Origin: Sesamum alatum
Lineage: Eukaryota > Streptophyta > Magnoliopsida > Lamiales > Pedaliaceae
NCBI GenBank assembly: GCA_034509735.1
Contig: JACGWO010000002.1
Span: 47,551,115-47,615,114 of the forward strand
DNA length: 64,000 nucleotides
Direction: 5' to 3'
Below, piece by piece: positions 48,446 through 61,100 of this stretch. The notes below the pieces were generated by a model. That model worked only from the letters and a program-made list of their open reading frames with translations. It was not told the DNA's origin and searched no databases. The first letter of the stretch is position 1. Each line of letters opens with the position of its first letter. The position numbers and the translations under genes were made by a program.

Positions 48446-49900
48446 TTTTTCTTTAAGGGTATGTTTGTAATTTAAATTGGAGTAGCCATACATATGACCC
48501 AACACATGCTTTTAATGTTGTTGTGCTTAGTTAGGGGGACCATGCATCAACATTGAAGTTAAGTTGTAACTGTAGTAGTAAATTATTTGCGGTGTGGTCC
48601 TCCGTAGACAATAAGTACACCCAAGATTCTGCTGTGATCTCTTCTTCCATTTCTGGCTGGTGACAACCTATGAGAATATGCCACGTTCGCTGTCCTTTTT
48701 CTTTATTTAGGAAAATACTGCATTCCTCTTATTTTATTCTTTATTAGTAAAATATTCCAATGTACTTTAACCTATTATTAGTATTTAATAATTAAAATAA
48801 TAAATAAAAATAAGAGGCTAACTGAAAAAATGGTCAGAGATGATTGGTAGACCTATAAATGATTCGAATCGAGCATAATATATTATTGTTCAAGCCTCTT
48901 TGAATTAATATCGAGCTTGAAAAATGACATTTGAAATTGATTTGTTTTGAGTCTAATCAAGCTAAAAACGAACGTTAATTAGATCAAATATGAATCGGAC
49001 TCGAACAATTCAATTTTTTTAAGTATACTTTATTAGTTATACATTATAGGAATCAAGATGGAAAGCTTATCGAACGAAAAAAATTATTCAAGTTTGTTTT
49101 GTTTAGATTAATAATCCGAATTTAAATGAGCTTTTATCGATCGATTTCAATCGAGTATCAAGTAGTTTGATTTAATTTTCAATTTTACAAATTGGTCGTA
49201 TCAACTATATATGAGTATAATAATATATTTATTATTATCTATACTATATATTATTGGAGAGAGTTAATTTGGTGTCCAAATTAATTGGTCTGCCATTTTA
49301 AAAAAAATAAATTAATTAATTATTTTTAACTTCTTCACTCATTTCATAACTACCTTTTGGTAGTTTTTTTCTTTCTCATGCATTCTTATCTTATATATAT
49401 TATTTTATAAATATATATTAGGTAATTTTTCACTAAAAAAAATAAATAATATAATTTATCAATATATTTTATTCAAAATATTTTTTAAAATTTATGCACA
49501 TACTAGAAACGTGGATGGGGTTAGAATAACTAATTTTGGTTGGCATATTGCGCTTTGACTAAATTACCCTCAAGTATAGTTATTCTTAGACAGAATGACA
49601 ATCTATGCAAAAGTTTTTTTATCTTTAATATTCTATTCATTAATCAATAGTTGACATTAATTAAGAAATATATTTAAGAAATTATCAATTCTTATTATTT
49701 TTTTATTTTATTAAATGTAAATAAGATAAATTTCTTTAATTATATATACAAGTCTGCTTCAAACTACATATATAGCATAGCATCTAAGAATATAATATTC
49801 GATATGATCTTTTTTGTTTATTTTTATTATAATGTGAATTAATTAATCGAGTTGATGTATTAATAAATTTTAATTGGTATTTAGATTAAAAAAAGTTAAA
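48446..49900. other. Upstream flank of the TOE1-like gene, no gene seen
   Basis: AT-rich. No recognisable reading frame or RNA gene. It ends at the CT microsatellite. Confidence 0.5.
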
Positions 49901-49929
49901 TCTCTCTCCTCTCTCTCTCTCTCTCTCTC
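49901..49929. repeat. CT microsatellite upstream of the TOE1-like gene
   Basis: A pyrimidine run of CT units about 440 bp upstream of the ATG, probably in the promoter or distal leader. A TATATATACCC near 50087 is a candidate TATA box. Confidence 0.6.
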
Positions 49930-50368
49930 AAATTCTTTCTTCTTCTTGATCTTGAAAAGCCATGACTGCAGGCATATAACAAACTCCAACTCCTAAAAAT
50001 GCAACTTCTCTGACTCTCCTTCTCACACGCTGAAAACCCTTCATCTCTCTTTCTCTCTGTGTCCTATACACACAGGCCACAGCCAATGTATATATACCCA
50101 CAACCCACCTGAATTCTCTCCTTTTTTCTGGATTTTGGTAAGTGGGTTTGGGTTTTTATGCTTCAATTCATGGAGATGTATGGGTAAAAGGTATGTATGT
50201 AAATTACACGATTCTACTGCCATGGCGCTTTATCTCTCTACTCTTCATTTCCATCATGTGACTTAGTTCTCTTACGATAAAAGTTGTCTGCAACTGCTCA
50301 CCTGGTACTGTGTGTGTGTGTGTGTAGGCGTAGAGCTGTTGTTGGCGCAGAGCGGGGCGGAGAGTGAA

Positions 50369-53300
50369 ATGTTGGATCTGAATGTTGATGCCGGGTTCTC
50401 AGTGGAATCCGCTTCCTGCGAGGATGAAACTGATCAGAAGGTTGTTAATACCGGCGACGCCGATTCTGTAACTTCCACCACCACTACCACCACCAGCAAT
50501 AATGTCGCCTTCACAGCCGCCGACGAGCTTGACTCCAACAGCTCCACCCGAAGCGCCGTCCCTACTCTCAATTTCTCCATCCTCCACCGAAACGTGATCG
50601 AAATTGACGATGACGTGAATAATGGAGTCATCCGTAACATGAATGAATTGCAGCTTTTTCCGGTGGGTCCTTCGTGTTCGTCCCCGGCGGCGGATAGGGC
50701 TAACTATTGGTTGAATTTATCGGCTATGGAGGTTTCCAGTGGTGGAGGGTCGGAATTGGGGATTTTCAAGGCACAACTGCCGCCTAATAATCAGTTGCAG
50801 AAGCCACCGGCAAAGAAGAGTAGGCGTGGGCCGCGCTCCCGGAGCTCGCAGTATCGAGGGGTTACCTTCTATCGGAGAACAGGAAGATGGGAGTCGCATA
50901 TCTGGTCCGTCTATGCATACATATACATACAGAAAAGGGATATACTCTATTTGTGTTGCATGCATGATGTGTTGTTTTTAGCCTTTTAGGGTTCTTTCTT
51001 TGGCTAGACAAAATGATTTGTGCACTATGCTACAGTACTTGTACTTTTTGCAGGCAACCACCATACATTGATTTAGCATTTCTGATAGGTTTTTCTCACA
51101 TCTTGCCCTTACAAATTTGCAAATATTCCCTTGGTCCCAGTTTCTTGATTAACTCTTGTGGCATTTTGTCACATTTTGAGATTTAATTAGCATAAAATCC
51201 TTTACTATTGTAATTCATGTGGGGTGGGGGGGTTGAATATCAATGAGTGAGCTATTTATAGATAGGATCATTTGGTGGGTGAATTTAGATGGTACTGTGT
51301 ACATGTGATCCTTTTGTGTTGTGATTTTTAACTGAATGCTGTGTTTGTGTGCAGGGATTGTGGTAAACAAGTCTATTTGGGTAAGAACACTGAGCAATAC
51401 CCCTATAATTGGCTATTATATCTCTTCCATTTTCTGTTTCTTGTGGTCTTCCATAATGTTGAAGTTCATGGAGAAGTTAGATATTCTTCTGCCCATTTTT
51501 GTTGTATAAGTTAGATGTTTGCTTTACTATTTGGTTCTGGGTTTTGTTTTGTTTTTTTTTTTTTTGTTTTCAGGGGGTTTTGACACAGCTCATGCTGCAG
51601 CTAGGTAAGAATTTGGCTTGCAAGCAAATATTTGGAATCTTGTAATTGTGAGTTCTTGGAAGTATGTTTGAGTGCTTTTATATTTATTTATCAGAGCATA
51701 TGATCGTGCTGCAGTCAAGTTTCGTGGAGTTGATGCGGACATCAATTTCAACATAAGCGATTATGAAGAGGACATGAAACAGGTTTGCAACTGTACATTG
51801 GTGCTAATGTTTTTGTTTCAAGTTCAATGAACCTTACTCAATTGATGGTTTGCAGATGAAGAACTTGACAAAAGAAGAATTTGTTCAAATTCTTCGCCGG
51901 CAAAACACTGGATTCTCTCGAGGAAGCTTAAAATACAGAGGGGGAAGCCTGCAAAAATATGGACTATCGGAAGCACAAATGGTTCAATTCCTTGGGGAAA
52001 AGTAAGAATAACATTGGAAATTTTCATGAATCATTTAATTGTTAAAAGCAAGAACCGTTAATTTCATGCATTTTACGTAGTGATCTGTAATCCCATTGTT
52101 CGTTTTCAGCAGTTATTGGCATTTGCTTTATGGTTTTGAATTTAATTCGAATAGCTAATTAAATGGAGAATGGGTACCCTTCTATGCATACGAGTTTAGT
52201 GGTGTATTACAGGGTGTTGCATCTTGGATTATTGAGGCAAAAAATGCTGCAAAGTCTTTTGCAATCAAAAAGTATTACTGCTTGTAAATTAGTGTGGTAG
52301 TAAGGCCTATTTTCTTCGGTTGGCTCTTAATCTATCAGCATTCGCTTCCTTTTTCTGATTCAGGGATTATGACAAAGCAACCATTGTATATAATCAGAGA
52401 GCAGCTGTTACCAACTTTATGCCTAGTAATTACAAGGCAGAGATAAATACAACTTCCACAGCCGGAGGTTTGTGATAAATTTATTCGCTGTTGCCCATGC
52501 TTATCCCTTTCTCCATTTTGTGTTGGACGACACTGGCAGCTGACTTTATTTAGTTGGATTTATGAATTTATCCAGGTAGTGGCAGGAATGTTGATCTCAA
52601 TCTTGGAATTTCTTTAGCTTCAGATGGTCCACAGAGGAACGGTACCACCAATAACTTGCACTTCGCCTATGCATCTTGTGAATCGCCTGATGGGAAGAGA
52701 GTAAAGGTACTCCTATCTTTTCAGTGAAAGCTTGAACTTCAGTGTTTTAGCAATTTCCTGGTAATCTTTCAATGTTGAAATTCATTCTTAATTTTCGTAC
52801 ATTGAGGGCTTTCATTAATCCAACACCATCTGGTCATGGTTCATAGTGTGGTCGTTGCTTATTAGGATATTATCAGGCAACACGAAGCAGAAAAAGTTGT
52901 AGCAAAAAATATGAATAAACAAACAGTAAAGTTGTAAAAAAAGTTATAAGTTATACATGTTAAAAATACCAAACTAAACATGTTCTAAACGAACAGTAAA
53001 GTTCTAGAAAAAAATATAAATAAACAAATTACTCATTCATTGAAAAAGAACCATTGCATCAAACAATGATAAAGTCTAATGTATACCAGGAAACGTCCAT
53101 TGTATAACCCACTAAGTCAAAATTAGAAAGTAGTTCTCCAAAGGATATTAACTTCATTTTTAGATATAACATCCGCTAGAAGTCCACATAGTATCGGACA
53201 TTATAGTCGATATTGTTCGATAAGATAGACATTTTCATGCATGGTATCGACAATATAGTCCGATATTAATAGATAGTATTGGTGGTAAATGGTAATACTT

Positions 53301-54089
53301 CCGCAATATGACAGGTTGAAGTGTCCTCTGCTTCTTCTCATGGGCTAGTAATAACAACCAGGTATGCTCCTCCAATTGGAGCTGGCATATATTGTGGTAT
53401 CTCGCCAAACAGTAAGGTAGGTATTCTTTCTAGACCGCAGCCAATTTGAAGCACTGCCAGGTAAAGAACTATCAATCATCGAGGTTGCTAAGCCATCTTG
53501 ATTCAGATTCTTAGGGTACTTTAGGCGATGAAACAAATGAATGGAACAGTTTCATTTCGTTTTCTTCATATTAAATATTAGCATGCTATAAGAAGCAAAT
53601 TCCTGTCAACATGAGCCGGTGAGGTGTTTTCCTTGTTCTTGGGGAGCTTTTCATATCATTTCTGAAAATATAGAACTTTATTCTGAAATGTTCTCGACAC
53701 ATTCATCAATAAGAGAGAAGGAGATATTTCACTTCTCGTATGCAATTTTCAACTCCTTGTGGAGAGACTACCTTTGAGAGGAAATGCCACGTCAAACATG
53801 AAAGATATGCGCGATATTAGTCCCACCATTAGTGATAACAATTTATTTTCTACATCTGCAGGAAAGACCAACAGGAACGAGTGCTGAAGCTATTCGTTTG
53901 CCTGGATTCTCAAGCTGGCCTTGGCAAAGGCAAAGCCATGGTTTAGTCGACACTGCACCACTTCTGTCTTCTGCAGCATCGTCAAGATTCTCTTCCACTA
54001 CCACTCCCTACTCGAACTCCACCATCTCATCGACATCTAGACCCCAATTTCCACCAACTGCTCTTCCCACAGCCTTCATTGACCATTAA
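50369..54089 (+). CDS. TOE1/RAP2.7-like AP2 transcription factor
   Basis: AP2-family nuclear repressor of the miR172-controlled euAP2 clade, which delays flowering and the juvenile-adult switch. Exons: 50369-50904, 51355-51380, 51574-51604, 51695-51782, 51856-52001, 52364-52467, 52576-52706, 53315-53416, 53862-54089; all phases fit, 463 residues. Start MLDLNVDAG matches TOE1; upstream in-frame codons (50312) are probably leader, behind a TG run that looks like an intron acceptor. Order: nuclear signal [10 protein letters not shown] (about 149-158), complete first AP2 domain (about 159-216), eroded second AP2 domain (about 253-293), EAR-type DLNLGIS (about 317), miR172 site in the last exon. 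The second domain lost the usual YRGVTLHKCGRWEAR core (here [15 protein letters not shown]) and a middle exon. Arabidopsis TOE1 as remembered also has a shortened second domain. The exon-1 donor is GTCCGT, weak but forced by phase. Confidence 0.9.
52213..52253 (+). other. Possible fossil exon of the second AP2 domain
   Basis: In the intron between 52001 and 52364, after an acceptor-like TTACAG, lies GCATCTTGGATTATT followed by GAGGC and GCTGCAAAG. This resembles the exon that encodes the YLGLFD...EAA part in other AP2 genes, but a few bases are missing inside it and no good donor follows. Skipping it keeps the frame from exon 5 to exon 6. Confidence 0.5.
53971..53991 (+). promoter_or_regulatory. 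miR172 target site in the TOE1-like mRNA
   Basis: The 21-nt site starts CTGCAGCATCG and ends TCAAGATTCT. Against miR172a as remembered it pairs throughout except a terminal mismatch and one G:U wobble at the G after CATC. It encodes AASSRF, the usual position of the site in AP2 genes. It predicts control by cleavage or translational repression. Confidence 0.88.
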
Positions 54090-55006
54090 CTCCAATTACA
54101 GCCGCTGAGGCAACATCACAAGCAGCCTCACTACTTTAGTCTGTTCAAGATTTGGGTACCGAAAGAAACCAGGATCAGCATTGGAATGGATTTACATGTC
54201 GTCAGTCATACATATATAATACGAAAAACAGATTGAACACATTGTATGATGTATAGATTGGTATAGTTCTCACGAGACAAATATCCTTGAGTATTCAGCA
54301 TATTTCGTCCCCCTTGAAATGTTTGCATTATTCACTACAAACTTTGTTAAGATTCTTACTTCTATCATAAGTTGGATAGCTGTTTCTAACCTGTTGTGAA
54401 CTTGTGGTTATTATCTTTGGACATGTGCAAAACTCTTGATGTTTGTAACATTAGCATAATCTTCTCTACTTTAATCTCTGGAAATTTGGTTAAGAACTGG
54501 AAACTAGTTGTGAGTTTGCAATTAAGTGGTTTCTGTTGGAGGCATCTCATGCATATTTGCTAGTTTAGCAGCTTTATTTTCTTGTCACTGGATTAGTTCA
54601 AACACACATAACTGGGACATTTGGTGGATTTAGACCAAAACTCTATAGTTGTAAGATGTTCGGACTTAGATTGAGACGTTATCGATGATGGGGTGCCGAA
54701 CAGATCTGTCACACAAAGCCTTGATGCCAGAGTCATCCCATTTTGAACTTATAACTAAATGTCCTGGTATTCAGAAATCTGATCACACGAGTACTGGAAG
54801 ATCCTTAGTCCTTAACTGGGCAGCCTAATTCTCTTACATTGGTCCCAGTCTCCAGGACTATGAATCCAAATAAAATCAGGGTTACTGGTATCCAAAAACA
54901 TTGTCATTCGAGTCCATACTTTACCTATTATCCTCATTGATCTGCAAAATGTATGACCAATGTGTGTATTTATGTGCGTCAAGGCACACGTGATACTTAT
55001 GCATTC

Positions 55007-55042
<36 letters not shown>

Positions 55043-55179
55043 GTGCAGATTCATAAGTGACAAACCCCCAACCTCTACACCAGAGGTCCATTGATTAAAC
55101 GGGAACACTTTCCATGTCCTCAAACTACATAGGGAATGAGTTATACAAAAGGAGAGTTTAATAGCCATAGACATGATAA
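54090..55179. other. Convergent 3' region between TOE1-like and NOT4, with TG/AG microsatellite
   Basis: Holds the 3' UTRs of the two convergent genes. A compound microsatellite, TG at 55007-55020 followed by AG at 55021-55042, lies about 140 bp past the NOT4 stop. No further gene was seen. Confidence 0.6.
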
Positions 55180-58100
55180 CTACAAACCAAATACCTTGGT
55201 GTATATATCACCTGAACTGAACATTAAATCCCCATAACCAGGAAAATAGTTGTTGGCCCCAAATCTCTCGTTTCTTTGAGGATCTCTCATGCATATTTCA
55301 CCTCTACATTGGACATCATCTAAACTCTGCCAGTAGCCATTGGTATTGGAAATGTGTCCATTTGAAGATTTCGGCTGTGACATTTGTGCCAAGGGGCATG
55401 CATCATAGTTTTGCACTTGATCGACCAGTCTTGAAGATAGACAGTATATATCATCTAGGCCAGACAAGCAATTCTCTGTATAACTTGGTTCCAGTTGAAT
55501 AGATGGAGTCTGTTGCACAAACATATGAGAAAATTTTGAGTCTTGGCATGTAGATGTTGATTGTTTCAGTGAAAGCCAACGTCTGGAGTCATCCTCAAAT
55601 GTGCTTAGTTGTCCGGTGCCAGCACGCCTTGTATCAAAGCCCGGGCTTTTTAACCCGTTTGTCGGCTTACCCTTAACACAGCATAATTTGGCAGGGTCTA
55701 AGAAGTCAACAGCGCCAAAGCTGCTGCCGAATCCAGTTGAAGGAGGTTGAAGCAAAGTGTTGGATGAAGATGAAGCATTAACCAAGCTACTACCTGCTAA
55801 TAATAAGACAGAAAAAAAAAGAAAAAGAAATGACCACCAACAACGACAAAACAAGAATAGTAAAATAGATGAGACTTGAGAGCGCTGACACACTGTAATG
55901 GAGGAATGTGAGGATTGAGAGTACAAACCTGATGAGGGACGGGCTAAGCAGTCAGTTCTGTCACATGTAGAAAAACCAGGAGGTGGATATCTTGAAGGCA
56001 CTGAAAAACCAGGTGGACCCGAACATTGAGCTCTACTTACTTTAAGGAGAGATAACAACAAATAAAATGAGTTAATAAGTCGTTTAATCTGAGAAAATAG
56101 AGCAAAGTCCCATTACAAATTTCAATAAAATTTAGTGTAACAATATGCATATTGCTCTTAGCAACCTCCTATTGGTACTCCTATCCAGATTTTCTAGGGT
56201 ATAAACATCCAGGTATTAGCTACGGAAACACAATGCACTCTTATACATGCTTCACCTCTTTGACAAAAAGGGAGATACAGTTGCACATAGAAACAGTTGA
56301 AATAATTCAGGTTATCCCCATACAAAATGAAGATAAAAAAAAATGTTAGGCTAACAGGGATATACTCCCAGTGAGCATATCATCTCATAGTTCCAATCTC
56401 AAAGTGTGAAAAAAACCGCCAAATTATCAAGAACCATACACATGGTTGTACAGAAAACATATAGAAAGATTATTCACCAAGAGGACAATAAGATTAATGA
56501 ATATTAAGAATAAAGAACACAGGACGAAAATTAGGCCAAAATGGATATTGGAAAAAATATAATGGTCAAACACCCATTAGCAAACCATTTTTTCCTTTTT
56601 CATTGCATAACTCCTGAAAAGATTCTAAGATAGTAAATGTAACAGTTCCCAATAGATGTTGTGTCTTTGAATTTGAAAAGTTATAGACAATAAATTTAAA
56701 ACAACCATGAACTAAGAAATCTATTTCATATACCTGGGTATTGAGGCTTACACGAGTACTGCTCCTTGTTATGCCCATAATGAGGAAGCATAGAACGACT
56801 GTGACTTGCAAAGGCCTCTTGTTTCCCAACTGAATACCTTGATTGGTCACCATTCAGGGACTTCCAGGAAGAGCCGGTTTCACCAAGCAACCCAGACAAA
56901 CCATTAGGTAATGTCAAAGAATCTTCACATGATTCAAAGTCTATTGACAGGATATTAGAAATTATACTGCTCTCCACAGCATCGTAAGTAGAATTTTCTC
57001 CGCATTTGGTCAAGTTGTCGTCATCAATTCTTCGTAGATGTTCAACTATTTCTTCATCAGAAAAAGAGTTAGAACTCCTACATATTCTATCAGATTTAGC
57101 AGAATTTTGAAACTTCATCTCCCTGCATGAATCATTTGGTAGGGAATTCACAAACCTAATAGGTGAAGAAGCCTCATCCTGACAATTTTGTACTAGAGTG
57201 TGATCCATCCTAAAATCATTTACACTATGAGTCTTCTTGTGCAATAATGTGGGACCACCCGGATCCTCAGAAATATTTGCAGGATAATATGGGTGAAGAA
57301 AACAAGTGCTTTGACTCAAACGACAGGTGTCCTTCGACCCATGATTATCAAATGATAATATATCTTTTCTGAGTGATTCATCTGGGGTACTTCTAAATAA
57401 TCCACTTCCAATGCAATTAGATGATGAAACTTTAAACATGGTATTAACAGAATATGGCTCCCTGGCTCGTATATCTTCATTACTTGTTACTGACGATAAT
57501 TGAGTAGATAGGTCTGAAATCCACCTATCTTCAATACTTCCATCTTTTCCAGGAACAGAAGAATTAGACCGTCCAACAACGTCTACAAAACTTGTCACTT
57601 TGCGGGGTACTGCAATACCTCCTTCGTTCTCTTTAGGAGGAATTGTGCCAGTTAAGTCGCTGCTGTTGTTTACAGAACCATGAGTTGCATCCTGACAGTG
57701 ACACCAGGGACAATGATGATGTTTCAACAGAAGACAACAATGGAAAACACAAACATGATATTGTGGAGATAAGTTCTTTGGAGATACGTTTTATTGCCAG
57801 TATTAGGCTTCATTAGCCTAATACTGACAATAATGATACAGCAAATATTTTGACCACTCCTAAAAATGTCTTCAACACTTTATCAATATTAAAGGTATTT
57901 AAGACTTAATAAGAACGCACTTACATATGTGAGACTTGTATCGGTAGATTTGTCACTAAAAGGATAGGTACTACTATAGATATAATCAGCAGCAGGTGGC
58001 AACACATTGCCAGATCGCTTTACTACATTGTTTGCAGCACCAACAATTTGTTGAACTCTACTCCTTTAAGATGAAAACAAAAAGGGAAAGGTCAAAAGCA

Positions 58101-61100
58101 GCACTAGTAGATACATTGAATGTAAAACCCAAAAATCTCACTCCAGAATCCTTTACATACTAACAAACTAAATTAGACAATCTGATAACAGCAACGATGG
58201 AACAGAATAAAATCAAAGTCAAGGCAAGTAAAAGGCCTAAAGCAAACACACTGAGCAGGCAATCCTTTATAAGTCATATCTTAAATAAGCTCCCAATGAA
58301 ACAAGTAACAGTCTAACAGAAAACAGGGGAGGCAAAAAGGAACAACAATAATCAACAAAAGTGCAAGGTTCACCAAAATTAATTGAAGTCGTGCGTGATA
58401 TGCATAGATACATTCCCCACTCTCAAGCTCCTACAAAAGTTCACTATACATTTTCCTCCAAGAACAATTACCACACATATGTCAACAGTTTCAAGATAAT
58501 GAGAGTCAGCAAAAAGAAGTTATGATCAAAAGAAAACATCTTTTGTGTCCTTCCCATGCACATGAGCTGAGCACAAAGAAAATGGAACTGTCACATGCAG
58601 CACATAGTAGCAATATCATTGGATAGGGTATGAATGCCATGGTAAAGCACATACTCAATGTAAATTCAGTAGATATAAGCTTACATCAATTTAGCTACAA
58701 ACTTGTTCAATTGAATGTCTAAATTCCTTGTCTGAAAATCGTACTTTGTAAGTCTAGACAAGTGCACTCCTACAAATAGACCACATTTTTCTCTCTTTTT
58801 GGAACTAGAAGCTTGGGCATTATCCGTGAGCACTTAAATCATCTGGATCTTGGGGAAGTTTGCATTACTTTGAGAGAAAGTAAGCACAACAGTGTGAAAC
58901 TGGAATATTACAGAGGAGTCAAACAAATGGTAAACATGATACCTTGTATGCACTGCAGCAACCTCATCTTTGCCAAAACTATCTTCATCAGACCCAATGC
59001 TATGTAGATATAAACAAGCAGGATTGTTGCACGGCTGAAACCGAGATATATATAAATAAACCAAAAGTATAAACTCCGAGTGAGTCTTCATTAATATTGT
59101 TGCAGGACAATGTGAAAAAAGAAAGCAATCAAAGAGCATCTATACCATATTTTTCAGCCAAGCATGGCAATATTTTGCAGTTCCAAATGATGCTCTGCAC
59201 AAGTAGTTGTTCAGTTGCTAATGTTAGAAAATTCTTCGAAGTCATTTGTGATATGATCAACATAGGGAACACGACAAGTGCTTACCTCAAAAATCTACCT
59301 TCCAGGACAAAGCCATGAACTGACTGAATACATTGTAAGGCCTCCTCCTCTTTCGAATACGTTATGTATCTGGAAGTGACATAATCAGGACAATAGGAAA
59401 TAGAACATTGCAAGAACTTCTCAGAAGAAATGTTTATCTACTGAGTACTGATGAAATAATGCCCACAAACCTAATCAGGATAATGACAATTTGAAACCAC
59501 ATAGATAATGATAATAACTCAATCATTGACATTGCGTGTATTAGTTTGTTACTTGATATACGTGTCACTGTGATTACCTGGATCCAACAACCTCAGCAGA
59601 TATTAAAACCATATCTCCCATGTTAAGATTGTTAATACCATTGGGACAGTGTATCAGCCTTCATCTTTTATACATACAATACTCTATCACATGCTCACGT
59701 GATGATAAGCACTAGTGGTGGCAAAATGGTTTAGATCCCATGGGTCTAACCCAACCCAGTTTTGGGTTGGGTCGGGTAGGGTCTCAAGTTAGTTGTTTTA
59801 AATTGGGTTGTGTTGAGTTGGGCTCTATTGAGTTTGATTGGGTATGGATTTGAGGTCCAACTCAAAATACTTTAATCTTTTTTTAAGAATTTTAAAGGAA
59901 AACTTCATTTGAACCCTCAACCAAATAATTTCAATACTTACTAATTCATTACTTGAAGTAAACAAATAGCAAAAATATGGTTTCCATGTTTATACAGAAC
60001 AAAAGGAACATTTAAATGATAAATGCACAAGTGATGCTATATACAAGAAAACTCTATATCGCCCAAATTCTCTATATACTTTTATCCACCTCTTTTCTAT
60101 TGCCATGCAATATCAAACCTACATATGGCAACTTCAATGGTAGTGTATAAGGCACAAGTGCTTAGTAATAATTAATGCATATAACATCATGATAGTAATT
60201 TAGATTGAATGATTACAAATATTCATGAGGATACATACGTAATATAAATTACAAAAGCACTTGTAGATATTTAATATAATAGATACTTAAAAGAATAAGT
60301 AACTATTTTAATTGGGTTGAAATATTACAATTATGATTATACAATCCAAAAGACACAACATTACTAGTATTTTTTAAATTCAATGCTTTTGTTAAAGTAA
60401 TTAAATCCTTTATGTTTTTTGGCATTGGACGCACCCCATACCTGATCCAATACAAAGCCATTCTTGACCCATGTACTTGGTCCATTTTGCACCCAACCCG
60501 TCAGCCCCAAATCCACTTAAACCAACACATTCCTAACCGATCTTCCCATTTGTCACCAATAATAAGCTCAGCCTTGCACCCTTTTGACGAGGAGTATTTT
60601 TGTATGAGAGTAAGAGAGAAGGAAAGATATGCATGAAAATCAACCACACATTTATTATATTCCGGTAAACCATACTAAATACCCTCTGTGACAAAATGGT
60701 GCATCACCAAGCATAACCAATCTGCACATTTGCCACCAATAATAAGCTCGGCCTTGCACCCTTTTGAAGAGGAGTATTTTTGCATGAGAGAAAGAGAGAG
60801 CAAAGGCATGCATGAAAATCAACCACACATTTATTAAATGCTGGTAAGCCAAACTAAATACTCTCTGACAAAATGGTGCATCACTAACCATACAATAAAA
60901 TCCTCTATTGGCACAATTTTGACTAAAATAGCCTCTGATGCGGAGTCCATCACCAAATGAGATCCAAAGGTAATCTTTTTTCTGGTTGACCTTTAGATAT
61001 CTGGACATTCCAATTCAGGGCCAATAGGGAGATTACATTTTCATAAAACATAAGAAGATTGCATATGATGCAATAAATACAGTTCCAGATATAAGCCAAT

